From NCBI GenBank assembly GCA_040509495.1, contig JBEVKW010000013.1, positions 1-56,661 of the forward strand: a stretch of DNA of 56,661 nt, written 5' to 3'. Of the stretch, positions 42,545 to 50,945 are shown piece after piece. The stretch's first letter is position 1; the number at the start of each line of letters is the position of its first letter. Position numbers and translations under genes: made by a program. Source of the stretch: Terrimonas_A sp040509495 (GTDB lineage: Bacteria > Bacteroidota > Bacteroidia > Chitinophagales > Chitinophagaceae). The notes beneath the pieces are model-generated. The model saw nothing but the letters and a program-made list of their open reading frames with translations. It did not search any database and was not told the origin of the DNA.

Positions 42545-42898
42545 ATGTCAACCGAGAGAAATACGTCACTATCTCAGGCCGGCGCTAAAGACCTTTTTGC
42601 ACAGCTTCGGCAAAAAGAGCAGGAGCAGTCTCTACTGCTCTCCATGAACAGCCGCATTGCTGCTGCCCGTACGCGAGATGATCTCTGGAGCCTGGTCTCC
42701 CACGACATACTGGGCGCATTCAATGCGAAATACTATACACTTTGCCTGATCAATGAAGATGGCGAAACACATAGCCCCTTCTTACATTCCCGTGAACGGA
42801 TCTCCTCTCTGACCGAACAAAGTCCTATCATTCATGCCTTCAGGACCGGGTTACATCAATGGCTGAAGAAAGTATGTCGACGATCTTCTGTTTCGTGA
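42545..42898 (+). pseudogene. Truncated GAF-domain signalling gene
   Basis: A 117-codon frame with the N-terminal part of a larger protein: an opening coiled helix with QEQSLLLSMNSRIAAARTRDDLWSL and the start of a GAF domain (ILGAFNAKYYTLCLINEDGETHSPFL). The family members I recall, such as GAF-containing sigma-54 regulators or kinases, continue for several hundred residues; here the frame stops at LKKVCRRSSVS. The next gene, on the other strand, begins 33 bases later. It is either a remnant of a longer gene or a very short GAF protein; I favour a remnant. Confidence 0.7.
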
Positions 42899-42931
42899 TG
42901 ATTCATTTTGATATTGGTTGAATGATTGTCG

Positions 42932-43930
42932 TTACCGCTGCTTCTTTTTAAAAAAAGGATTGAATGATATGCCGCCGTTGAAATATCCTCCCGGCCTGGG
43001 TGATGTTTCAAAAACAGCGTCTGCGAAGGTTTTACTTTTTTCGAAGATCCTTCCATTGGTGGTTACGCGTAAACCCGCTTTCGCTGTTAAAATAAAATGG
43101 GTGCCGAGCAAGTGTTCATATATCAATCCATTCAAAATATCTGTTTGCCTGTATTCGAATTTTTCGGTGGTGTTTGCGCCCAGTCCCTGCAGGTAAAGTG
43201 TTGTTGCATCAAGTTGGGTTCCTATTGACAAACGGCCGTGCCCCGGTATATACTTTCGCAGCAGAAATTGCCTCGGTAGAATTATGTCTGCCGTCCAGCC
43301 TCTGCCTAACTTGTTTTCATACATAAATAAGGGAAATAGGGGAAGCTGTGAGCCGGCGTCAATGTTCACGAGCAGGCCTGCGCTCATTTTGATCCTGGTG
43401 TCTGCCCTTAATACCATCGTTGCGGAGAGAATACTTTTGACCCGCCCGAAGCTTTCTTCGCTGCCGTCTATGATCAGACTGCCTGAATAAATGATTGTTT
43501 TATTGAAGAGCGTTGAAATATGATTGAGATTCAGAGACGCAAAAAGATAATGGAAGTCACTATCCACGTCCTGCACTTGTGTGCCTGCCAGCGACTTTAC
43601 GGTAGTGGAAAGATCCGTGTACCTGTATCCCGTCGTCAACCCCGCCAACCATTTCCTGCTTTTCAAAAAGCTGAAGCTTGCGCTTGCCTTAAGCTGTGAG
43701 AACTGGTGCATCCTCGCCTGCGGCAACTTGGTATCCCCATATTTCGGGCTGTAGTTGAACGGCATCGAGCCGGTGTATTCTAGGTTGAATGGCCTCGCCA
43801 CAGCAAATTGTCCGGCCAGGTAATTCAGCACCCGTTGGGACGTACTATCCACTGCTTGCTGGGCTGACGCATTAATACTTAGCAGAAATAAACCTGCAGA
43901 CAAACTACGCCTTTTCAGTAAAATATGCAT
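42932..43930 (-). CDS. Outer-membrane beta-barrel-like protein (DUF6268-like)
   Basis: A 332-residue exported protein with a signal peptide (about residues 1-24, LSINASAQQ) and a long succession of amphipathic beta strands (ASASFSFLKSRKWLAGLTTGYRY, SGSLIIDGSEESF, ADIILPRQFLLRKYI) with aromatic strand ends and a terminal NGGISFNPFF, the pattern of a small outer-membrane barrel. It resembles DUF6268 family barrels, though I cannot be certain. It is divergent from the LytS/LytTR pair, with a split inverted repeat between, so it may be a target of that system. Confidence 0.8.
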   Translation of the reverse strand: MHILLKRRSLSAGLFLLSINASAQQAVDSTSQRVLNYLAGQFAVARPFNLEYTGSMPFNYSPKYGDTKLPQARMHQFSQLKASASFSFLKSRKWLAGLTTGYRYTDLSTTVKSLAGTQVQDVDSDFHYLFASLNLNHISTLFNKTIIYSGSLIIDGSEESFGRVKSILSATMVLRADTRIKMSAGLLVNIDAGSQLPLFPLFMYENKLGRGWTADIILPRQFLLRKYIPGHGRLSIGTQLDATTLYLQGLGANTTEKFEYRQTDILNGLIYEHLLGTHFILTAKAGLRVTTNGRIFEKSKTFADAVFETSPRPGGYFNGGISFNPFFKKKQR

Positions 43931-44004
43931 GTGATAAAGTGTTGGGATGATGATCCAGGTAAATCAGCTCAAAGAAACGCGCAAACCGGTACGTATTCCT
44001 GCAT

Positions 44005-44084
44005 ATTATACCAACCCATGCATCTTTTATACGAAACCCCGAAGTCTGTGATTTTGGTAGACGGCCTGAGACTGTTGGTATAAT
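44005..44084. promoter_or_regulatory. Split 11-bp inverted repeat in divergent region
   Basis: ATTATACCAAC (44005-44015) and its perfect reverse complement GTTGGTATAAT (44074-44084) are separated by 58 bases. The right arm ends 27 bases before the -7 element of the LytS gene (44112-44119); the left arm lies 75 bases upstream of the DUF6268-like start. It could allow looping by a dimeric regulator; the adjacent LytTR protein is the obvious candidate. Confidence 0.6.
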
Positions 44085-44111
44085 TTCACTTTTCCGGTAC
44101 ATCCGCAGGCT

Positions 44112-44119
44112 TACTTTTG
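44112..44119 (+). promoter_or_regulatory. -7 promoter element TACTTTTG of lytS-type gene
   Basis: Exact match to TAnnTTTG, 21 bases before the ATG at 44141. The earlier in-frame TTG (44117) lies inside this element and so cannot be the start codon of an RNA begun here, which supports 44141. A -33 TTG is not present; TTT lies at 44091-44093. Confidence 0.65.
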
Positions 44120-44140
44120 CGACAGACCCAATTTCTCAGT

Positions 44141-45211
44141 ATGCAGCAGGCTCATCCGGAATTCAACAATAGTGCGGTGGTGAATTTTATCGTTCTGGAA
44201 AAATACAGGGCGCTGCGGCATATTGCATTATGCCTGGGGTTTCTTGGTCTTATTTATTTTTCCGACTGGGTGAAAGAATACCAGGGTTCACAGAAGTTTA
44301 TCCGACCAATGATCGTGTTTGTGGTGCTGACCGTCATGTTTTATATCAACATGTATTTACTGGTACCCAAACTTTTCTTCAGGGGAAAGTATCTCCTTTA
44401 TCTGCTGTTCCTTGTGATACTGGTCAAAGCTGGATTGAGCCTGGTGTCCACCCTCTTAGCCTTATACATCAGCCCCGATACCCTAGCTGACATGCATGTT
44501 TCCAGGGCACAAGGTGAGTATGACGGCATGCTTGTCGTCATCTCGATCATATTGATGACAACCACTATCAAGCTCTTCCAACGATGGGCGAAAGACAACG
44601 AACGCATTGCCGCGTTAAATCAATCGAACCTCGCGATGGAGCTGAATGGCCTCCGGAACCAGATCAACCCGCATTTTCTCTTCAATATGCTGAACAGCAT
44701 AAAGGCCCTGGTTCGTATCGACCAGGAGAAAGCGACCACGGTGATCATAAAGTTTTCAGAATTTCTCCGTTACCAGTTATATGAAAACAATGATAACCGG
44801 GCTTTACTGCGCAACGAGATCAACTTCATTTCTAATTTCCTGAACCTGGAGAAACTACGACGTGATAACCTACAGATAGATATCCTGTATCAGGCTGTCG
44901 GTGGTGAAATGAATGAAGTGCTGCTTCCCTCCAATCTGTTTACGGTATTCATTGAAAATGCCGTAAAGCATAGCGCAACTATTCAATGCAGTGATTCCTT
45001 TATCAAAGTAGTCATCGAAGTAACGAAGAGCAAACTGACTTTTACTTGCAAAAACTCCACGGACCCGGCATACATGCCAGCAGAGAATAGCGGTGGCCTG
45101 GGTTTGCCCAATATAAAAAGGCGGCTTAACCTGCTTTATAGTGGCAAGCACGAACTGAATATCCATTCTACCCCAAACTGCTACACTGTTCAATTAACCA
45201 TCCCTGTATGA
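44141..45211 (+). CDS. LytS-type sensor histidine kinase
   Basis: A 356-residue membrane kinase of the LytS/His_kinase family. Four hydrophobic segments occur at about residues 26-42, 55-75, 86-108 and 128-145. A short linker helix follows, then the phosphoacceptor block GLRNQINPHFLFNMLNSIKALVRIDQ and an HATPase domain with N-box FIENAVKHS and GGLGLPNIKRRL. The longest frame starts with TTG upstream; ATG 44141 is chosen because of the promoter position and the MQQAHPE start. The stop overlaps the response-regulator start in ATGA, so the pair is translationally coupled. Confidence 0.96.
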   Translation: MQQAHPEFNNSAVVNFIVLEKYRALRHIALCLGFLGLIYFSDWVKEYQGSQKFIRPMIVFVVLTVMFYINMYLLVPKLFFRGKYLLYLLFLVILVKAGLSLVSTLLALYISPDTLADMHVSRAQGEYDGMLVVISIILMTTTIKLFQRWAKDNERIAALNQSNLAMELNGLRNQINPHFLFNMLNSIKALVRIDQEKATTVIIKFSEFLRYQLYENNDNRALLRNEINFISNFLNLEKLRRDNLQIDILYQAVGGEMNEVLLPSNLFTVFIENAVKHSATIQCSDSFIKVVIEVTKSKLTFTCKNSTDPAYMPAENSGGLGLPNIKRRLNLLYSGKHELNIHSTPNCYTVQLTIPV

Positions 45212-45936
45212 ACTGCCTTATCATAGACGACGAACCGCTTGCCCGCCAGGAAATGCAGGCAATGATCAGCATAATACCAGACATGCATGTTGCGGGTACT
45301 TTCTCGAATGCACCTGCCGCAATGGATTTTCTTCAACATAATAAGGTCGACCTGATCTTTCTTGATATCGAAATGCCATTGATCTCCGGGCTTGAACTTG
45401 CCGCACAGATCCCCAAAGAGATCCTGACGATCTTTACCACGGCCTATTCACAATATGCTGCCAAAAGCTATGAACTTGATGCGATCGATTATCTTCTTAA
45501 GCCGATCAGCAAAGACCGCCTGGAGAAAGCGATCCGTAAGGCAATCCTCTATAAAAATATGCTATCGGGCGATACGGAGAAGACCCTCATTGAAGGCAAT
45601 ACGGATAGCTTCCTGCTGATCAAGGCTGACAGAAAATTTCACCGCATTAATTTTGAAGACATTTTGTATATCGAAGGATTGAAAGATTATGTGGTGATCT
45701 ACACCAGGCGTCACAAACTCATCACCGCGATGAACCTTCGTACAATCCATCAACGGATCCCACAACAGGTTTTTCTTCGGGTCAGCAAGTCTTACCTCGT
45801 AAATCAAATGCACATTGAATCATTCGATCACCATACGATCTATATAGGAGAAACAGAGATTCCCTTAGGTGAAGTATACAAAAAAGAGTTTTTCCATGCG
45901 TATTCAGGCGGCTCATTTAACCCTGACAATACCTGA
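45208..45936 (+). CDS. LytTR response regulator
   Basis: A 242-residue response regulator: receiver domain (about residues 1-120) with the acidic pair DDE at 7-9, phosphoacceptor Asp53 in LIFLDIEMP, and Lys in YLLKPIS; then a LytTR DNA-binding domain (about 140-235, with HRINFEDILYIEGLKDYVVIYT and FLRVSKSYLVNQMHI). Its ATG overlaps the kinase stop by four bases. LytTR proteins usually bind paired repeats in target promoters; a split inverted repeat (44005-44084) lies in this pair's own upstream region. Confidence 0.97.
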   Translation: MNCLIIDDEPLARQEMQAMISIIPDMHVAGTFSNAPAAMDFLQHNKVDLIFLDIEMPLISGLELAAQIPKEILTIFTTAYSQYAAKSYELDAIDYLLKPISKDRLEKAIRKAILYKNMLSGDTEKTLIEGNTDSFLLIKADRKFHRINFEDILYIEGLKDYVVIYTRRHKLITAMNLRTIHQRIPQQVFLRVSKSYLVNQMHIESFDHHTIYIGETEIPLGEVYKKEFFHAYSGGSFNPDNT

Positions 45937-46043
45937 CCCGCAGTATCAGATGCCGGTTTTGTATAAAAACATACCCTCTTTGTAGAAAACTGCTGAAACG
46001 GAACAGGGGTTCTGCTTTCTTTGTACGGTCAATCATTACCAAT

Positions 46044-46478
46044 ATGAATCCAAATGAATTCCAGCAGCTGGTTGAAAGATCTGTATTGCAATATCCATTA
46101 AGCGAAGGTCAAACAGAAGAGCGGATCATTGAACTGGCAGACCTTGTGCATTTTGTTGATTGTTTCAGACCTTCACTCAAGATCAACGATGATCAACCTG
46201 TCGGGTTTAGTATTGTGGAAGAACAGGGCCACCGCATAGGAGTTATTATGCAGAATGAAAGCGACTGCCGCGGCCCTCAGACCTTTGCCAGTCATAATGA
46301 CCTGACAACATTAAAGCGAATGGAAGGCCTGGAAAGCATCTGGCTTGTTATTGTAAACAGTTCAGTTCATGGAAACATCAACAAAACAGGACAGCTTTCG
46401 GTAAACCTGCCAGACACGGGATTTGATCACGTATTTTCCTTCCACTTCTTTTCCCACCAGGTTAATCAATTCAAGTAA
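46044..46478 (+). CDS. Unknown protein behind the LytTR pair
   Basis: A 144-residue protein without signal peptide or membrane segments. The N-terminal part is acidic and helical (NEFQQLVERSVLQYPLSEGQTEERIIELADLVHFVDCF). The C-terminal half is beta-rich (IWLVIVNSSVHGNINKT, then FDHVFSFHFFSHQ). I recognise no family. It starts about 107 bases after the LytTR regulator on the same strand and could belong to the same transcription unit, but the gap is large enough for its own promoter. Confidence 0.75.
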   Translation: MNPNEFQQLVERSVLQYPLSEGQTEERIIELADLVHFVDCFRPSLKINDDQPVGFSIVEEQGHRIGVIMQNESDCRGPQTFASHNDLTTLKRMEGLESIWLVIVNSSVHGNINKTGQLSVNLPDTGFDHVFSFHFFSHQVNQFK

Positions 46479-46586
46479 TGACCGGATCAGCACCGGAAAA
46501 CTGATCTGCCAAAGATCTCAATTTTTATACAGAAATTATGGAACAAGCTTTCTGTACCAGGTTTGATCTGCTGGTATTAAAGGGAA

Positions 46587-47840
46587 TTATTTTTTTACCC
46601 TGAAGGCGGCTGTGATCTTTTTGGTTTTTAGCTGGCAGCCGATATCATCGTAAAGAGTGGCAGTGAAATTTCCTGCAATGACGCCGCCTTGCTGGTAGTT
46701 GTTTATCGTCATTCCCCCACTGGCATAACCGGTTGAAGAAGGAGGTCCGCAAAGTGTATAAACTGTTTCATGGATAACTCCGGTAAGGTCGCACCTGATC
46801 TCTGCTTTCCCGGCTTCTGACGGGTTGCCGTAGGAGTAGCTTCCAACATCCGTCCCGTTCACGAATATCAACACGCTTTTGTTATTCGCAGTTGCGCCTT
46901 GTATTACGGTGACACCTGACGCAACAAATGCAGAAACGCCAACGCAGGTAAAAGGCACGCCATCATAATATCCCGCCATAAAACTGTCTGAAGACATCGT
47001 TATTTTTTTCCGCAGAACGAGTTTATCACTCGTAAGCCTGCCGGGTCGTTTCACATTCCGGACGGAAGCACTTACTTCTGTTGTTACATGCCCGCTGATC
47101 GGAGATGGCGCTTTAAACTCTGCCGTACTGCCACGTGCAACGATCTGGCCTTCGCCCCGCGCGCTCCATGTTTCAATATCTCCTGCATTCGTAATGATAA
47201 AGAAATTTCCAAGCTCGGCTTCTTTTTCGTCTGCTTCTGTATTCTTCTCTTTCAGCACACTAACAGTGAGGACGGTTGACTCGCCCTGACCAAGGGCCGC
47301 CTTGTCCGGCGAAAGCTTATAGCCGCCAGTAAAAGAATAGTCGCCAAGATGATCTGATTCAACAACCAGTGTTTTCGCGGCCTTATTAAGTTGTGTGTTT
47401 TTTATCCGCTTCCAGGTACCGTTATCATCCTGCGTTGCCAGGTCAAGCGCATTTTCGTCTGATCCGTCGAGATCTGTCTCGTCATATGACAAAGTGATGG
47501 TAATTGGTTTAGACAGAGTCAAGCCGGCCGGCAATACCCTGTAGGATGGGCCTGCTCCAAGCGGAAGTGTATTTGTAATTTCCTGGATGGATACAAGCGT
47601 TGTATTGGTGACGGCTCCAGCAGGTACAGATACTTTCAGTTTGCCATCCGCACTCGTGATGGTACCACCCGCGGAACCAACACTGTTTTCAACAGGAAGC
47701 CCGTTTATTTCCCCTTTCGGATATGTTACAGCAATAAATTTACCAGGATCTTCCTGCACTGGTTTCGTGCAGGAGGTGGCGAGGAGGATAGATATAAAAC
47801 AGGAAATTGTTGTTGCAAGAAGAACTGGCGGTTTCAACAT
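46587..47840 (-). CDS. Surface lipoprotein with ZU5-like domain
   Basis: A 417-residue lipoprotein: signal peptide with lipobox LATSC (Cys24). A ZU5-like segment follows at about residues 55-165, including VGSAGGTITSADGKLKVSVP, then AVTNTTLVSIQEI and RVLPAGLTLSKPITITLSYD; these proteins typically mediate interactions on the cell surface. The later part, about residues 170-417, contains Ig-like beta regions (AALGQGESTVLTVSVLKEKN) and a C-terminal domain with paired Cys (PFTCVGVSAF, RCDLTG, TLCGPP, GCQLK). The second half I cannot assign. Single gene, divergent from the membrane phosphoesterase. Confidence 0.85.
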   Translation of the reverse strand: MLKPPVLLATTISCFISILLATSCTKPVQEDPGKFIAVTYPKGEINGLPVENSVGSAGGTITSADGKLKVSVPAGAVTNTTLVSIQEITNTLPLGAGPSYRVLPAGLTLSKPITITLSYDETDLDGSDENALDLATQDDNGTWKRIKNTQLNKAAKTLVVESDHLGDYSFTGGYKLSPDKAALGQGESTVLTVSVLKEKNTEADEKEAELGNFFIITNAGDIETWSARGEGQIVARGSTAEFKAPSPISGHVTTEVSASVRNVKRPGRLTSDKLVLRKKITMSSDSFMAGYYDGVPFTCVGVSAFVASGVTVIQGATANNKSVLIFVNGTDVGSYSYGNPSEAGKAEIRCDLTGVIHETVYTLCGPPSSTGYASGGMTINNYQQGGVIAGNFTATLYDDIGCQLKTKKITAAFRVKK

Positions 47841-48405
47841 AGACAGTGTTTATACATTAAAGCTATCCTTCCCGGATTATAGAGGAAATCGGTGCCGGAT
47901 GAATTGGCGTAAACAGGTGCTGAAGCAGCTATCTTTTTTCTGTTCATTTTCTTTTCTGAAAATTTCCACGGCGATTTTCTTCCGGGAATATTCGTCGCTG
48001 CTATGGACCGACCAATGGATATATCGGCCGGAACGATCCGGGCCTTGATCAGGATAACCATCAAAGAAAACCTTAAGCCGGGCACCCCCGGGGGGCTGTT
48101 TGTATGTTCCGGAATGGGAAAGAACCACCTGTTTAACAATACCGGTTCCGGTTTAACCCCTGTATTTATGCCGTTCCCCGAAATAATCCTGCTGTTGAAC
48201 GGACTCGCAGATTTTCCATTTTTTAATGGCATTAATTTAGCAACCTCATTTACAAACAGGCAAAGCCTTGTGCGCGGATTATCGGAGCGAAGGCTTCACT
48301 GCTTCCGGCCGGCGCTTCACGTTAAACAAAAACCGGTATACATAAACAGGTTACCGAAGCGGATATTGCAGTGGTGTGTTTGGTAATTGACTAACATTTC
48401 TAAAT
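47841..48405. other. Intergenic stretch, GC-rich in part
   Basis: About 560 bases between divergent genes. Several open frames exist but give composition unlike the neighbouring proteins. A short CCCCCGGGGGG palindrome-like stretch lies near 48086-48096. No convincing promoter element or terminator was found. Confidence 0.45.
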
Positions 48406-49605
48406 ATGGTCAGAAGGCTTTTATTGATCCTCTTACTTTTCCTTGTAGCTGATATTTATTTTTATCAGGCCATTACAACCTTGTCATCACATTCTACGTT
48501 GCGGCTGGCTTATTGGTTGCTGGATAGTTTGCTGATCGCTGGGATGATCTCGATTGTGTTCCTGCGTCGTGCGGGTCACCATGCGCAACGATGGATCGCA
48601 GGGTTGATGTCACTAATGCTCGTGATGTTTATTCCGAAGGTGGTTGCAACACCTGTATTGCTGGCAGAAGATATCGTCCGCATATTCGAAGGTTTCCCTC
48701 CCCGCAGTATTTACGTTGCCGAGGCAGCCGTTGTGCTTGCTCTTGCAATCCTCCTCATCATCGTTTTTGGTTTAACGCGTGGCCGGCATTTTTATAAAGT
48801 AAGAAAAGAAACACTATACTTTGCCGACCTGCCCGAATCATTTGACGGTTTTACCATCACACAGATCTCGGACATCCATTCAGGCAGTTTCAGTGATGCA
48901 AAGGGCGTTCATAAAGGAATAGACCTTGTGAATGCGCAGAACAGCGATCTGCTGTTATTCACCGGAGATCTTGTAAATAATCTTGCCACAGAGATGGATC
49001 CATGGATCCCGGGATTCACTACACTTAAAGCCCCTTATGGTAAGTACTCTGTATTAGGCAATCACGATTACGGTGATTATATCCGCTGGGAAACCAGGGC
49101 TGCAAAGGAAGCAAACCTGCATCGATTGAAAGAGATCCATGGGGAGATAGGATTTAAGCTTTTATTGAATGAATCGGTAACCATCACGAAACAGGGGCAC
49201 AGCATTGCACTGGTCGGTGTTGAAAACTGGGGCAAGGGTGGTTTTCATAAGTATGGCGATCTCAAAACAGCAACGGAGAATGTTCCTGACAATGCTTTCA
49301 AAATACTGCTGTCCCATGATCCTTCTCACTGGGATGAGGTGACGATTGATCACCACCAGCATGTTCACCTGACACTTGCCGGACATACACATGGTATGCA
49401 GTTTGGAATTGAGCTATTCGGTTTCAAATGGAGTCCCATCAAATATGTGTATAAACAATGGGCTGGCCTGTACGAACAGGATGGCAAATATTTATACGTA
49501 AACAGAGGATTTGGCTATCACGGATTGAAGGGAAGAGTCGGCATGTGGCCGGAGATCACCGTGCTTACATTGAAGCGAGGTGACAGTAATGGCTCGTCAA
49601 CATGA
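48406..49605 (+). CDS. Membrane-anchored metallophosphoesterase (YkuE/YaeI-like)
   Basis: A 399-residue protein with four hydrophobic segments in the first 125 residues (about 3-21, 35-53, 65-85, 103-122) and a calcineurin-like phosphoesterase domain after it. Motifs: ISDIHSG (Asp156, His158), FTGDLVNN (Asp near 188), LGNHDYGDY, LLSHDPSHWD and AGHTHGMQFG. The order fits YkuE/YaeI-type enzymes, which act on lipid-linked phosphates such as UDP-sugar or lipid A precursors in relatives. Exact substrate unknown. Single gene. Confidence 0.93.
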   Translation: MVRRLLLILLLFLVADIYFYQAITTLSSHSTLRLAYWLLDSLLIAGMISIVFLRRAGHHAQRWIAGLMSLMLVMFIPKVVATPVLLAEDIVRIFEGFPPRSIYVAEAAVVLALAILLIIVFGLTRGRHFYKVRKETLYFADLPESFDGFTITQISDIHSGSFSDAKGVHKGIDLVNAQNSDLLLFTGDLVNNLATEMDPWIPGFTTLKAPYGKYSVLGNHDYGDYIRWETRAAKEANLHRLKEIHGEIGFKLLLNESVTITKQGHSIALVGVENWGKGGFHKYGDLKTATENVPDNAFKILLSHDPSHWDEVTIDHHQHVHLTLAGHTHGMQFGIELFGFKWSPIKYVYKQWAGLYEQDGKYLYVNRGFGYHGLKGRVGMWPEITVLTLKRGDSNGSST

Positions 49606-49854
49606 CCTGATCTTTGTGCCGTCACAAGAATGCATAAATCCTGATAAGGGTAAGTTTCCGTGTATCTGGCTGACAAAATGGTCGACCCCGACCTGGCCGG
49701 TTAAGCAGGCAATGTCTTAATGCCTGCTATCAGCGTTCTATTGCGCGAGTTTTTTTCACTTACTATCGCTGTTATTTTCCCTTAATATTTTGTGTTTTAC
49801 CCATGGTTCTGGCTGCGCGGAGATAGATCTTTATAACAGAGATATCTCAATTTA

Positions 49855-49912
49855 GTGTTCTCCGCCTATGGCGGACAGGGGGGTGGGGGGTGTCCGCTAT
49901 AGGTGGAGACAC
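49855..49912. repeat. Imperfect 22-bp inverted repeat around a G6-T-G6 core
   Basis: Left arm 49855-49877 and right arm 49891-49912 pair with one extra base and two G/A changes; both changes are G:U-compatible in RNA from one strand. The loop is GGGGGG-T-GGGGGG (49878-49890). It resembles dispersed palindromic elements rather than a terminator, because no T-run follows. Confidence 0.8.
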
Positions 49913-50114
49913 TATCTTATATTGGCCATGCGGCCGGGAATAGTCTAAAAATTGAAAATATGAATAGATAAAAAACGAAGAAATATATAATTGGGAATTT
50001 GTCTGAAGGTTCAGGATAAGAAGTGCAGAGGTTCACTTATCCAGGAGGAAATCATTTATTCGTTTGAACCGATTTCATGACTTGCTGACCTGCCTTCCGC
50101 TTTTCAAAAAAATA

Positions 50115-50214
50115 GAAGAGAATGAAGACTCTCTTCCTCCCCCGGGCCCCGGGGGTTCGGGGAAATAGGTCGAAATGTTTGAGAGCGCAGTCGAACTGCG
50201 GCCGGCATTGCCGG
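50115..50214. repeat. Row of four short hairpins
   Basis: Successive stems: GAAGAG/CTCTTC (50115-50120, 50131-50136); CCCCCGG/CCGGGGG (50139-50145, 50149-50155); CGCAGT/ACTGCG (50186-50191, 50195-50200); CCGGC/GCCGG (50202-50206, 50210-50214). Loops are 10, 3, 3 and 3 bases. A structured RNA or palindrome cluster is possible. Confidence 0.55.
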
Positions 50215-50313
50215 TTAAAGGCGTTTGCCATATCACGTTGTTATGAGCGCATGCGGCTGTCCCATCGAAAACGAAAAGTTCAATTTCCTAGCATTCGGCT
50301 GACAGTGCCGTCA

Positions 50314-50715
50314 CTACTCCATTCCCGGCCAGTACAACACATTGTATTTATGTCCATCCGGGTCTGCAAAGCCGCACTGGTAACCTGACTGGTAGGCATG
50401 TGGCTCCAGGAAAATTTTGGCGCCAATATCTTTTGCCGCCTGTGCCCATTGTTCCACTTCTTCCTTGTTGGCCGCAGAAATAGAGAACAGAATTTCCTGG
50501 CCGTTATTCAGGTCGGCAGCTTTATCCGCAATATTTTCCTCAAATCGCTTACGTGCACAAAAGTTGATAACGAAATCATTCCGCCCGATCTGGAAACTTA
50601 ATAGATCACCGCCGGAATACTCTCCGTTTTGTTTAAAGCCCAATGCCGTGTAAAATCTCCGGGTGCGTTCCAGGTCATCTACCATAAGGTTAGCCCAGAT
50701 CAGTTTTGTATGCAT
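50314..50715 (-). CDS. VOC (glyoxalase/bleomycin-resistance) family protein
   Basis: A 133-residue cytoplasmic protein with the VOC fold: MVDDLERTRRFYTALGF at the start of the first module, then SFQIGRNDFVINF, and the second module ending GAKIFLEPHAYQSGYQCGFADPDGHKYNVLYW. The pattern DPDGHKYNVLYW is typical of family members with a metal- or ligand-binding pocket. Function of this copy is unknown. A 6-bp inverted repeat (TTGATC-N9-GATCAA, 50729-50749) lies just upstream. Divergent from the serine hydrolase. Confidence 0.92.
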   Translation of the reverse strand: MHTKLIWANLMVDDLERTRRFYTALGFKQNGEYSGGDLLSFQIGRNDFVINFCARKRFEENIADKAADLNNGQEILFSISAANKEEVEQWAQAAKDIGAKIFLEPHAYQSGYQCGFADPDGHKYNVLYWPGME

Positions 50716-50895
50716 ATAAAAATGGTTGTTGATCGGAATTAGAGATCAATATTAGTGCCACCGCGAAAGGCGACCCGGGTACTCTTTCCCGGCAGCCGTA
50801 CAAGCAGCAGGATATAAAGGGTCAGTTCTTTTCAAATTGGCCCGGCGTCGCTTCATTTATACGGATCTGTCTCGATTTTTACCGTGTAGCTTATC

Positions 50896-50924
50896 TTGAC
50901 CTACAGGCAATATGGTTATATTTG
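50896..50924 (+). promoter_or_regulatory. Promoter TTG-N18-TATATTTG
   Basis: TTG at 50896-50898 and TATATTTG at 50917-50924, separated by 18 bases, match the Bacteroidota -33/-7 pattern (TTG, TAnnTTTG). The in-frame TTG start at 50922 lies inside the -7 element, so the ATG at 50946 is the start. Confidence 0.75.
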
Positions 50925-50945
50925 GCATACCTCAACCCTGCCTGT

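Larger units (their letters stand above)
49606..50313. other. Gene-poor stretch with palindromes
   Basis: About 700 bases without a supported gene. It carries a G-rich inverted repeat (49855-49912) and a run of small GC-rich hairpins (50115-50214), each listed separately. The open frame from 50122 crosses those hairpins and is composition-driven, so I do not call it. Confidence 0.55.

Noticed and set aside
48003..48386. 127-codon frame on plus strand between divergent genes
   Set aside because: Sequence lacks domain pattern and overlaps equally long frames on the other strand; no supporting features.
50122..50388. 88-codon frame crossing the hairpin row
   Set aside because: Driven by GC-rich palindromes and overlaps the end of the VOC gene on the other strand.
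50729..50749. TTGATC-N9-GATCAA dyad upstream of the VOC gene
   Set aside because: Only 6-bp arms with one copy; too weak to list as an operator on its own.
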